Positions 1-9,717 of a DNA stretch of 64,000 nt are shown here, in pieces. The position numbers and the translations under genes are program-made. The DNA is taken from NCBI GenBank assembly GCA_023634235.1, contig JAMKCF010000009.1, positions 7,378,001-7,442,000 of the forward strand. The letters run 5' to 3'. Origin of the DNA: Pisaster brevispinus (Eukaryota; Echinodermata; Asteroidea; Forcipulatida; Asteriidae). Every line of letters starts with the position of its first letter. Positions within the stretch are counted from its first letter, which is position 1. The notes under the pieces were generated by a model that worked only from the letters and a program-made list of their open reading frames with translations, searched no databases and was not told where the DNA came from.

Positions 1-183
1 GTGGTATTCAAGATCACCAATCAGATGATGCTACTCTTTACTCTGAAGAACATACTGGTCATATTGCTGCAGTTGTACCGCATGCTCATCGTGTGCTGTG
101 CCGTTGATAACAAGGTCGGGCAAGGCACCAACCACACCCCCCACCCAGAAAAGTCGACACAGACAGACGCTGAATCACCATAA
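1..183 (+). CDS. TMEM26: TMEM26-like protein, copy A, 3' end of last exon (partial)
   Basis: The window opens inside an exon, read in frame 1 to a TAA at 181-183. The 60 visible residues contain the family signature near the C-terminus (ITNQMM, LFTLKNIL, LQLYRML) and then a short hydrophilic tail rich in T, H and P. The sequence is very close to the end of copy C (13655-13841), with the same VCCA-D-NK transition from last membrane segment to tail. TMEM26 proteins are multi-pass membrane proteins without a known enzymatic activity; the human gene is best known as a beige-adipocyte marker. The tail differs from copy C after the shared NKV, so the two have separate C-termini. Exons 1 and 2 and most of exon 3 lie to the left of the window. 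The match to copy C continues into the 3' flank, interrupted by the insertion at 197-508. Confidence 0.85.
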   Translation: MVFKITNQMMLLFTLKNILVILLQLYRMLIVCCAVDNKVGQGTNHTPHPEKSTQTDAESP

Positions 184-196
184 ATGCATTTCAATA

Positions 197-508
197 CAAC
201 CTCTTCCCCAGGGTGTGTCGAGCAGTACGAGGTTGACTGCTCTCTCACCCTGGTATTGGAACATTTGCATATCCAAAGATTTTGGATACGTATGCAAATT
301 AGAATAGTCTGGCTGCATATCGAAATTCACATCTTCGCCATAGTCTCGTGGTCCGGTACCAGATTTAGTAGCTTGTATGTATTGGAAACAAGTACATGTG
401 CTAATGTAATGTTGTTGTCCAATCAGGGTCCAAGTGAGGAGTTTCCATCCCAGGGTTTACTATTTACAAACATGGTTGGAAATAAAGTAAACCATGGGGA
501 CGAGGTTG
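197..508. mobile_element. hAT-like MITE in the 3' flank of copy A
   Basis: A 312-bp insertion relative to the paralogous flank of copy C. The termini are inverted repeats: CAACCTCTTCCCC on the left, GGGGACGAGGTTG on the right, one mismatch in 13. It is bounded by direct copies of atttcaata at 188-196 and 509-517, which fits an 8-bp target duplication typical of hAT transposons. The empty site is readable at about 13848-13856. There is no transposase reading frame, so it is non-autonomous. Probably in the 3' UTR or just downstream of copy A. Confidence 0.8.
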
Positions 509-954
509 ATTTCAATAAACTGTACATTTGATATGAGCGCCACCAAGAGTTGCCCCATTATTAGAAGAAAAACCCCCCCAAAACTAAAGCAATAAATACA
601 TAAATATGGGAATATCCACGTAACAAATTCAAAGCATTCACGAAAATACAATCTTGAGTATCTCAAGGTAGATATCTAGCATCGCTTTTTTAATGGGTTG
701 CGGAATGTAGTTTAGTGAATAAAACAGAACGTTCATAAAGATTGCCCACATGCACCAACCAGGGCGCCCTCAGTAGCCGGGGTGACATGATCAAACCCCG
801 TGTCAACTTGATGTTTATGTATTTGTTTAGACGTTAAGTCTTTTTCTTTACAACACTTTACCACCAACAAATAATTCCCATCTTTGTAAAATGATTAATT
901 TCAAAAAGGTAGACTGTGTATTTTAATGATGATCACTTTCAAAGGGAAGCAGGT

Positions 955-1014
955 TCTAAAAACTCCAGGGTCAGAACTCACCCGGATTCCGGGTCAATTA
1001 ATCCAGTAGGAAAA

Positions 1015-1047
<33 letters not shown>

Positions 1048-1241
1048 GTATTTTGGGCTTCCCGTCATTAGTCATTAATTTTGACACAGACTCCGGGTCA
1101 TATTGACCCAGAAATGGGTCACAATGACCCAGAAATTGGTCACAATGACCCATAAATTGTTCACAATGACCCAGCAATGGGTCAAGTTCCAAGGGCCCCG
1201 GAATCCGGTCAATTCCCACCCGGAAGTGTTTGGAGTGTACC
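955..1241. mobile_element. TGACCC-type inverted-repeat element, copy 1
   Basis: Left end reads ACTCCAGGGTCAGAACTCAC and the right end, reverse-complemented, starts TACACTCCAAACACTTCCGG and contains GGGTGGGAATTGACC. The interior holds at least four short units of the form TGACCCAGAAATGGGTCACA. No coding potential. Other copies are at 12930-13152, 14290-14510, 25181-25412 and 61275-61676, with a weak one near 52370-52520. The copy at 14290 occupies the same place in the duplicated block, so this insertion is older than the duplication. Confidence 0.65.
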
Positions 1242-1742
1242 GTCAGAGGAAAGTTGTCCTATTTGTGATAAAGATGATAGGCCTACTGGTTACTAGCCAC
1301 CAACGTTGCCACATCAGTCAGTCACGACAAAATGGCACACTAACTTTGGTGCCTATTACAGTTTTATGATTCTCTATATATATTTTTTTGACGAACCTTA
1401 TTTTTTTTAAACATTCATTTGGTCAAGCTAATATCGTGTATAAATTGTTTGTTCCAAAAGTGTGATTGTTTAGTATATATTATCAGATATGATTGTAAAT
1501 GTATTTTTAGTATTGCGCCTAAGTTTTTGATTTACATATTGATTTGCATAATGAGTTTGATGGAAGTTCAAACGAAAAAGCTCAGACGTGCTCACGTTTT
1601 TTAATTGGGTTAAGTTTTCCCTGCACTAACTGAGTTAAAACTGGTGTAAGTTGTGCGCCGCCCCTGTCCGGTCAAAAGCCTCTGATACGAAACCGACAGC
1701 ATCATGGGTTACGTTGGTGTGAACAAGCTATGCTTCATGTAC

Positions 1743-1813
1743 GGTGTCCCTGAAGGGACATTACACGTCGCAAATATATTTGCTTGAATGTGTGATGTCC
1801 CTTCAGGGCCACC
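1743..1813. repeat. Palindromic hairpin element, 71 bp
   Basis: GGTGTCCCTGAAGGGACAT on the left pairs with ATGTCCCTTCAGGGCCACC on the right. Pairing continues through ACAC/GTGT and GCAAATATA/TATATTTGC around an asymmetric middle. It would fold into an almost uninterrupted hairpin. The same structure is kept at 15105-15175 in the duplicated block. Confidence 0.7.
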
Positions 1814-2955
1814 TTAACTATGTCTTTGCATCGTTGCACTAAGGGATTGTGTTGAAGGACACCTTGACGATTTAATGTATATATCAGTCTTGTTACTTTG
1901 TTGGTATTAAATAATTCTGAAACCAGTGTGTGAAGCGAAGGAAGATATGAAGAGAAGCCACTAAAATGCTACTAATTTTCTGATAACCATTTGGATTCGA
2001 ATTGCGGTAACTCACTACACCTACACAGTCATACGGCTTACGCACTAGACAATGAGCATTGCTTTTGTTAAACAAAATCATTGCTAATTCTGTGAATCTT
2101 GTCGATTCAATAAACTACTTCTTCCATTCACATCTGATATTGCTAATCATGAAAGATGTTCGACGTCTCTGTTTTTATGGATTCATCAGAAAATCTCCAT
2201 GTGATCAGTATGTGTAGAGACGCAATGAGCTGGTGATCATGCTGAATCGAACAGCCGTTGAGTTTTAGCTGCGTCAGCGTTTGGGTTGGTATCAAGGGGG
2301 AAACAAATAGCTATACCGTTATACAGCCATCTTGGTTCTCTGCCACTCACACCAATAACCAAACCGAGGCTAGAAGAATAAAATGTAATTTTTGTGTGCA
2401 AAGAGATCAATGCCTTACTTCGTAAAGCTGTATAGAGGAGAGTATTACCGCACTTAACAAATGCATTGGCAAAGCAAAATGGTACCGGGCCACTACCCAT
2501 AACAATATAAATGGCATTGCGTTTTGGCTGGTAATCTATTTCTGCGTAGCACTATTTTTGGTGCTAAACAACTTTATTTTTTGTGCTTACCACCTTGGTG
2601 AAATTGGATTCTGTGTTAATTTTTTTTAAATCTTAGCCTTTATGATTCTTACTGTCAGAAATTGTACAATAAAAACCACAGAGTTGGTCCAAATGGCGGA
2701 AGTATGCGACATTTTAAAAAGTAAGTTGTGCTACGGTTTTTGAATATTTGCTTCTTTACCGTATCTAACCTAACTTTTATCATTTTATCCAGGTTTTGCT
2801 TTTTATTATAGTGTATAATATTTCATGTTATTTCATCTTATTATTCTTTATAGTATAGTGTTATCCTCCAATCAAATGACAAAGATCTACTTCGATGTTA
2901 TATAAAACAAATAAAGAATGTTTTCATTCGTGAAATAGTAAGAATACTTTCATTC

Positions 2956-3022
2956 GTTGAAAGATGGAATGTTCCATTCAACTCGGCTTCGCCTTGTTGA
3001 ATGGAACATTCCATCTTTCAAC
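2956..3022. repeat. Perfect inverted repeat, 27-bp arms with 13-bp loop
   Basis: The left arm 2956-2982 is the exact reverse complement of 2996-3022; the loop is TCGGCTTCGCCTT. Each arm contains the self-complementary GGAATGTTCC, so alternative folds exist. It lies between the two duplicated blocks. No gene overlaps it. Confidence 0.9.
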
Positions 3023-3094
3023 TCATGAAAATAGTCTTACCATTGCACTCATAAACATTCATTATTTGTATACATGTATAGTACTACTAATAAT

Positions 3095-4032
3095 AATTGT
3101 AAGATGCTGGGTGTGTGGGTTGCTTTCTCCTACTATGGCGAGAGACGTACAAATAAAATAAAATCGTCCGTCTGCTCGTACGAGTTAACTGGTACTGTAT
3201 CAATGTGTGACTTTTTTTAAAGTTAAGTTTTTACCACTCTACACTTGCCACATGATAACAGGACAACATCACTCTACACTCGTCCCTTGATAACTAGACA
3301 ACAACACTCTCCACTCGTCCCATGATAACAATACAACATAACTCCACACCCGTCCCATGATAACAGGACAACACCACTCTACACTTGTCCCATAATAACA
3401 ATACAAGCTCTGACGTGAGTTTACATGGTTGAAAAGCAGAGATTAGCAAACTAACTTCCAACAGATGTGTGAAGCAAGGGCGTCGATGGGTGGGGGACGG
3501 GGGGGGGGGGACATGTCCCGCTCACTTTTTAGACTGGAGGGGACAGCATATCAGATGTCCCCCCACTTTTTGATTGACTGTTCATTAAAAATATGCAACA
3601 AAATATAAAAATATACACCATTTTCTTGATTTAGTATTTCATTACAATTTTTGTTCAAATAAAATAATAGCGAACAAATGGTGAAATGTTTTTTTCATTT
3701 TTATCTTTTTTTCTGATGGACCACGCGCAGAATGGTATTTTGGGCCTATTATAGTAGTATTTTTTCAAGACTTGCTCGCCCGTCCCCCCTACTTTTCAGT
3801 AGCGATCGACGCCCTTGGTGTGAAGTAGAAGTTGCAGGTGCGTTGGTCAATCCATTAGTGCAACAAACCAATAAGTGCTAAGCATCGCAGGATACTAATA
3901 TATACTCAGAATTAAATTCCCATTAAATTATCATACACCACAGCCATCACTTCAATAATTTCGAAGGAGACGTGTTTGAGTACGTCGTACGTTTGTGGTT
4001 TTTGGAGTTAGTTGTGAGGACCGGCAAGCGTG
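3095..4032. repeat. Duplicated upstream block (paralogous to 9718-10832) with 35-bp minisatellite
   Basis: Shares with the region before copy C the stretch GATGCTGGGTGTGTGGGTTG / GATGCTGGGCGTGTGGGTTG, a set of roughly 35-bp units containing CACTCTACACTCGTCCCATG (about 3235-3405 here, 9848-10030 there), and the segment from gctctgacg (3409) to the first-exon start. The block is interrupted by the MITE at 3475-3817. In copy C this block ends in a working first exon, so it probably carries promoter and 5' UTR sequence. No TATA box or initiator stood out. Confidence 0.75.
3475..3817. mobile_element. hAT-like MITE with 8-bp target duplication
   Basis: A 343-bp element with perfect 13-bp terminal inverted repeats (CAAGGGCGTCGAT / ATCGACGCCCTTG). 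Flanked by direct copies of gtgtgaag at 3467-3474 and 3818-3825. The paralogous block retains the unoccupied site at 10634-10641. Subterminal G-rich and C-rich tracts also pair (GGGGGACGGG near the left, CCCGTCCCCCC near the right). No transposase frame is present. Confidence 0.9.
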
Positions 4033-4103
4033 ATGGGGTTGATTTCTGTCATAAAGGCCCTGCTGGCCCGGTCTCTGTTCGCAATCCACGGCATCATTAC
4101 CGT
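4033..4103 (+). pseudogene. Relic of a TMEM26-like first exon
   Basis: From the ATG at 4033 the translation runs MGLISVIKALLARSLFAIHG and then IIT, identical to the start of copy C (10833). The match then stops near 4100. The expected W-R-V-T segment, second half of the exon and splice donor are replaced by unrelated sequence, and the frame ends soon after. The upstream 60-80 bases also match copy C. It therefore looks like a duplicated promoter plus first exon that was cut by a rearrangement. The next real first exon (copy B) starts 1.5 kb downstream. It could still be transcribed, but it cannot encode a normal first exon. Confidence 0.75.
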
Positions 4104-5624
4104 AGTAATGCTATTTAATAAAACTGGACTACTTTTAAATCATGGTATTGCGTAGGTAAATAAATTTCCCCACCAGGGCCCAATTTCTAGAGCTATCAGG
4201 ACTGGGCTTTTTGGACTGGGGTGTGGGCACACACCCACCGTTTTTTCAAAAGTTCTCGGGTGATTTTTATGAACTTTGCCACAAATATTCACTTCACCAA
4301 GTTCTACATGATGACAAAAAAGTGTTCAACATTCACCATTAAAGGTTTTTTTTCTCGTTCTTTGATCATTTTTGGTAACTTAAGAAATAGTCCCCCACCC
4401 AACAATTTCTATATATTTTCTCCAAAGTCTGTTAAATATTGCGAACTTATTTATTTCCATATGATCAGTAATGGGACGTTATATTTTATTACTTGGGTCA
4501 CCGTTCGGGCACTATAATCATTGATTTATCCTAATTGGGGGGGGGGGATGTTATTTTCTAGTATTTGGATGCCCAGTGCAATGGTGAGACATGATTGATT
4601 GTTCTTCTTGACAGAGTAGCGCGAAAATAGCTTGTTAAAAACGTTCCATTGGTGAAAAACTTGATACAGTTGAAACCCTTAAAGTGGGGAGAAAAACACA
4701 AATGTTTGCAGCCGCATGGCGGCCATTTTGATTACCCAAAATGCATGTAACACTCACGTGACCTACCACTAACTACCACTTTCTGGGAGAAATTTTGTTG
4801 ATATTTTTCTGAAACAATTCATGAATTATGATTCTACATGACACATTCGTTTAACCAGTAAACCGATATGCTCCTTTAAACTGCAGTTTTCCCTTTCGAT
4901 AAACCAAACATTGTTCAATCAACTTCATGGCTGCATTGTTGATGGGTTCGCGGGCACGGGTGAATACTTAATTTTTTTGGTGAATAGGGTGTTTGCCGTC
5001 AGGGTACGTGTTACCAAGTTACTCTCTATTATAGTTCTGCTTGCGTGGAACCCATTGCTAAGAAACGGAACTTGTTTATAGCCATGCCGCTCAAATTATA
5101 GAAACAAGTTTAATACCTGTACGCGTACACACAATGAACGCCTAACAAAATCAACGTTCGAAGCGGCTCGATTTAGTTCACGTTAAGAAAATATTATACA
5201 CACACACACACAGAGCTAAAACTTTCCGACTCGATGTTTTGTGCTTCAAGAATTTTTGTCTGTGCAAGTTGAATAAGAAATGGCGTGGACCACTTACACC
5301 AACACCAATTAGGCAGGTTTGGGCTGCATGGCGGCTGAACCCATGACAGAAATTCACATCCTGGAACTCTTAATCATCAGTATGTGCATGAAGACCGGTC
5401 AATTAGGAAGAAAACTGAGCGAGAACTGTACGTTAAATGTCTGCGAAACAAACTGAAAGTGGCGTTGACCTCAATTTACCAATGAATATTGGAAGCTGAA
5501 AAATCTCCTGACTCTGGAGTGTTTGAATTATTGAGGATTCCGCAAACTTGAACACCTTCCCTGATTTTCCGCGCTGTCTTTTCCTGAACAGCTATCGCAA
5601 ACTCCAAAAAACAAAACACCAGTC
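4104..5624. other. Intergenic, no gene seen
   Basis: Between the relic exon and copy B. It contains the end of a cccaatttctagagct MITE near 4175-4200, a 10-base G run near 4538, a short CA repeat near 5201-5214, and otherwise unassigned AT-rich DNA. The promoter of copy B must lie in its right part, but no core motif is convincing. Confidence 0.5.
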
Positions 5625-7607
5625 ATGGTTTGGGTTCCCATGTTCAAGGCCCTGTTGGCCCGGTCCCTATTCGCAATCCACGGCATCATCACCGTCTGGC
5701 GAGTGACGGACGTCAACTCGGACTTGTATTATTTGCTGATCATTCCGGTTTGTCTGCTGCCATTGGAGATGATACTGACGCTAAAATTAACGAATGACGG
5801 AGAGTGGAAATGGTAAGAAAGTTACGGAGATTTAACAATTTCTAGGAAGACTACACTTCTCATATAATTATTTTAAATTAATAAGATGAAGCACGAAAGC
5901 AAAATGAAGGAACTTAACATTACATTTTTATTTCTTTATAAAATGGTTACAAAATGATTCAATAAAAAATCCCCCCAAAATCAACGGTGTTATCTCGTTC
6001 ACTTTGTACGTCTGACAACCTTTTTTAGATGGTGTTCCCAACCTTTTTAAAAACAATGTTATTTGAAAGTGCTCGTCGAAATAATAAGTCTGTTCGATAC
6101 CGAGTGTGCATTTTCTGCTAACCCATCAAAACTGGAATTGCATTTTCTATTTTCTTCCAAAGGTTTTGTCCAAGTGTGTTGCTGTATCTCGGCAGTGTTG
6201 TGCCTGGAATCTGGTTTCTGAACTTCGACGGATACCAAAAAAGGATTGAGCATCGAGACTCTATGGGCTGGGAAGATTGCTCTACGGACACCCCTTACAA
6301 TTCATCTTCACTCAGTGCTGACGTAGCTGGGGTAAGCCTTTAAGTTCAACAAGAGAGCATACGTTGCATGTACAAACGTTAACAAGCGACGTAAATAGGG
6401 TAACATTTTAGGGGGGGGGGGGGGTCATAAAGGGTGCACCATTTTTCTAGGGGTGAACTTTTCTGGCCAACTAAAACTTTAGTTTCCCTGTACAATATTT
6501 CCTTAAACAAGCCCCATTTCAGCACTCTTGTGATACCATTATTTACATTATGACGTAGATTAAAAAAAAAACCTTGTCTGCGTGTAAATAGAAAACATTG
6601 AAATTACCACAGAAGCTTATCAATGCCACGTTTTATTTTCCATAGCCCTATTTCAAACGGGGTCACGGGAGGTGGGGCTTGGGGTCACAGACGGCAATTG
6701 TTGGGGGCAGTGGCGTAACCAGACATTTTCATTGGAGCAAGACAAGCGGGGCAAAAACATAATATTTTTGGGGAAAGTGGGTGGCAAGGGTTGGGGTGGG
6801 GGGCTCCCACCCCTGCCCCATCTGGTTACGCTACTAGGGACGTATCCCGTACCCCCACCAATAGTTACACCACTGCTTGTATTGTTTCAGTGTGGCATCT
6901 CCAGAGACGTACGTCAATTATAAAGTAATCTTGTCACCCAATAATCTGATATTATTATATTCAAACAAACTAATGGATTTTTATGTTTTTTTCCCCGTGC
7001 GTCTGTTCAGTTCCAGGTTGCACTACCACTTGCCTTGTCAGACGATTCGTGGACCCTGGCCCTGGAGCAATTCCTTCTGGCTCTTCTTCTCCTGGGAAGA
7101 TGGCTCCTCCCGAAGGGATCGCTCACACGTGACCAGCTCTCCCAGCTCCTCCTGGTGTACATCGGTATGGCGGCTGACATCTTGGAGTTTTCCCTGGAGT
7201 CCTTGAAGGAGCAAGCGGTCATCTGTAACCTTTTCTTAATCATTGTGATCCTGGGCATATGGAGCTGGAGCCTGCTTCAGTTCACCCTGGTCCTCACCTC
7301 GGTGTCTGCCCCGAGGAGCCGGGCAGCTAAGATCTCCGGGGGCAAATCTTGCAAGGGATGTTTTGGGTGTTGCGAGAATGAAATCTGGGCTTTATGGATC
7401 ACCATCATAATGCAGGACGGGCCGTTCTTGGTCATGCGGCTCTACCTATTGATTGAATTCAGGATCATCAATCAGATGATGCTGTTCTTTACTCTGAAGA
7501 ACATCTTGGTGGTTATTTTGCAGTTTTACCGTATGATCGTCGTACGGTGTGGAGACACTAACTCTGTCTCATCTGTGGGTCCAGTACAACTGCATGATGA
7601 AGTTTAA
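5625..7607 (+). CDS. TMEM26: TMEM26-like protein, copy B (three exons, 317 aa)
   Basis: Exons 5625-5812, 6163-6331 and 7011-7607 join in frame with GT-AG introns of 350 and 679 bp; the 954-nt CDS ends in TAA at 7605-7607. Exon 1 encodes an N-terminal membrane segment (ALLARSLFAIHG, WRVTDV) and a second hydrophobic segment, ending at a split Trp codon in GEWKW. Exon 2 gives CPSVLLYLGSVVPGIW and a loop with an N-S-S sequon. Exon 3 carries the family core: LGRWLLPKGSLTR, QLSQLL, YIGMAADILEFSLE, IWSWSLLQF, IMQDGPFLVMRLYL, INQMMLFFTLKN. The whole matches vertebrate TMEM26 in order and length. The start is the first ATG (Met1); the Met at residue 6 is an alternative. Function is unknown beyond multi-pass membrane localisation. 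The first two-thirds of exon 3 is nearly identical to copy C although exons 1-2 and the introns differ clearly. The second intron holds transposon sequence. Confidence 0.9.
6408..6876. mobile_element. G-rich dispersed element in intron 2 of copy B, with nested CAGTGGCGTAAC element
   Basis: The segment from the 13-G run to the tagttacaccactgc end resembles 21998-22372, about 40575-40850 and about 42130-42460: a shared G run, GGGTGCACC, AAACAAGCC, CAGC[AG]CTCTTGT, and a gttac[ag]ccactg terminus. Nested inside at 6718-6836 is a shorter element with its own ends, CAGTGGCGTAACCAGA and TCTGGTTACGCTACTA. CAGTGGCGTA-type ends are common in hAT-derived elements. No open frame of interest. Confidence 0.5.
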
Positions 7608-7968
7608 TGGGTTTTCAACTCATGTTTCCCCCAATGAACGGAATTCAATTTAAAACTGTGATAGGCAGCTGACACAGAACACTGAGAGGTACCTGATTAT
7701 GACACAAGGATGACTCCTTTCTGTCCATATTAAAACTTTAAAACACTGGATTCAACGTATTGTGTTGTTGTAAAACGTACGAACATGACTTAAATATTTC
7801 TCAAGAAGTTTGTTTTGCCTCAGTGTGATGTAGAGAGTGTGACGCTCCATGCCAACACCAAGCACTTCCTCACCTCAAAACTCGATTTATTTGCTCATCA
7901 AATAGATGAAATTAAGAGCTTTCATTTAGCACCTTAAGGTACAAGTATTTCATAACATTTGAACTGTT

Positions 7969-8390
7969 TAAGACATCACATCACATTGATATCAAATTCA
8001 AATTCAACGGGAAAGTCTTTTAGGCCTTTACATCAATAAGTTATAAATACATCAATATTTAAATACGAAAAAAGTCCCATTTCAGTACATACCCCCAACC
8101 AAACAGCAAAGTCCACAGTACCTCACTATATAAAAGGAATGGTACAAAAAGTTTAAGAAATGTACAAGAAATGTACGAGAAATGTTTAAGACATCACATC
8201 ACATTGATATCAAATTCAAATTCAAATTGACTTTATTATCCCCAACGGGAAAGTCTTTTAGGCCTTTACATCAATAAGTTATAAATACATTAAAATTAAA
8301 ATTTCCATTTCAGTACATAACCCCCCCCCCCCAACCAAACAGCAAAGTCCACAGTACCTCACTATATAACAGGAATGGTACAAAAAGTTA
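7969..8390 (-). repeat. Tandem duplication (about 218 bp period) of a LINE-like 3' end
   Basis: The segment starting ttaagacatcacatcacatt at about 7968 recurs at about 8186, each followed by acgggaaagtcttttaggcc and cagcaaagtccacagtacctc. Read on the minus strand, the part near 8211-8260 is CCCGTTGGGGATAATAAAG followed by (TTTGAA)-type repeats. This resembles the 3' end and short tail repeat of CR1/L2-type non-LTR retrotransposons. The second copy has an expanded C run (about 8321-8333). Confidence 0.55.
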
Positions 8391-9474
8391 TAGAAAAATA
8401 TTAGAAAGTTAAACATGCAAAAAATGCTTTTACAAAAGTTAAAATTAAAATTGCATGTGAAATAAACAATGCAAAACATAGAACCCATGACGGTCTCAAT
8501 AATATTGCATGAATGGATCTTCACTCCAATTATTAATTACAATTCCGGACAGCTGAGGGGACAAAAGGGTTGGCACCCCTCTTAGTTAATCCTTAGCTGA
8601 TCAAGACTGATCCTTCGTATATCCTAACTGATAATGCTATTTAATTTCCAGGAAGTGCCTAATTTTAGCACGGGCGACACATTGGAACTTGATTTTGCAT
8701 CAAATAATGGAAATTGGAAAAAACAAGATTTTGCTAAATTGTTTACGGTTATAAAACATTATTGCCAGATGTTGACTGTATCGATTGAGACAAGGCTGCT
8801 GGTTCTCTGCTTAGCAAAAGTGTGAGCGTAGCATATTATCTACCTCACATTGCATTTGAGATGATGTATTTATGCTATTAAAAAGCCAGACTTAATCCGT
8901 ACTTAGCAGGTTTGTGCGAATAGAAGTTGAATGAAATTGACTCTACATCCACTGGCGGCAGCCAAGAGAGCTGACAAATGACAGCTGTTTTGTTTTATTT
9001 AGATCTGATCACGATCCACAATTTTAGTGGTGTTTCGATGACTGTAATTATAACTTCATTCCATTATGATAATTTTACATCCTTTTAACAATACATCATC
9101 CAGATCTAGAGAAGCTTTTTTTTTTATAATGGTGTTTTTATTTTCCACCTTTTTGTAACCGTGATTGTAGTTTGTTAACAATGGTTGTATAAATTGCGGG
9201 TTCATATGGTGTAAAAATTGCATGCACAGGGTCTAGATTTACCATTTGTACACTCGACCCTGATTGCAACTAAATTCTGCCCCATCTCAAAAAAAAGTGT
9301 TGTTTTTGTTTTAGAGAGTTCAACTTGCAAGCTTAGTTTTAGTTTATTTTTTATACCGAGGCCCTCTCCCAAATCAAGGCTTTGGCTTCAGTTTCGTTTC
9401 CGGCTCCGGCTTAGGCTTCATGATCATTTTATTTAGAAAACGTGCTCGATTTTGGAATGGAGCTTACAGGTGAA

Positions 9475-9650
9475 CGGAGCCAAAACCGGAGCCAAAGCCG
9501 GAGCCAAAGCCGGAGCCAAAGCCGGAGCCAAAGCCGGAGCCAAAGCCGGAGCCAAAGCCGGAGCCAAAGCCGGAGCCAAAGCCGGAGCCAAAGCCGGAGC
9601 CTGAGCCGGAGCCAAAGCCGGAGCCAAAGCCGGGGCTTAAGCCGGTGCCA
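9475..9650. repeat. 12-bp minisatellite (GCCGGAGCCAAA)n, about 14 units
   Basis: Near-perfect tandem repeat of GCCGGAGCCAAA. A short reverse-complement relative (ttccggctccggcttaggct) lies just to the left at about 9395-9415, so the array may belong to an inverted-repeat element. The long frames on both strands (S-Q-S-R, A-L-A-P and G-S-G-F repeats) are by-products of the repeat. Confidence 0.85.
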
Positions 9651-9717
9651 CGGTTGAAACAGTGTTTTAGAAAAAGGTGTATATGCACTTGGCTTAGTAT
9701 AATACATGTAGTACTAA

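Larger units (their letters stand above)
518..2830. repeat. Segmental duplication, 3' flank block of copy A (paralogous to 13852-16190)
   Basis: Collinear with the DNA after copy C over about 2.3 kb, with small indels. Shared landmarks include the GGTGTCCCTGAAGGGACA hairpin (1743-1813), the TGACCC-repeat element (955-1241), the cttcttccattcacatctg stretch near 2120, and a fragment of a cttagc-rich MITE near 2510-2600. Homology fades at about 2825. I see no gene in the block; the short open frames are not shared in a way that suggests coding. A 29-base poly(A) at 1018-1046 inside the TGACCC element is absent from the copy at 14292, so it is a private expansion. Confidence 0.8.
7608..9717. other. 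Intergenic after copy B, no gene seen
   Basis: 3' flank of copy B and following DNA; it does not match the 3' flank of A and C. It holds a tandem duplication of LINE-like 3' ends (7969-8390) and a 12-bp minisatellite (9475-9650). The open frames over the minisatellite exist only because the unit is stop-free in several frames. The stretch 8400-9380 is AT-rich with nothing I can name. Confidence 0.6.

Noticed and set aside
9429..9707. Repetitive frames on both strands (S-Q-S-R, A-L-A-P, G-S-G-F)
   Set aside because: All frames of the 12-bp array are open; no splice or start context.
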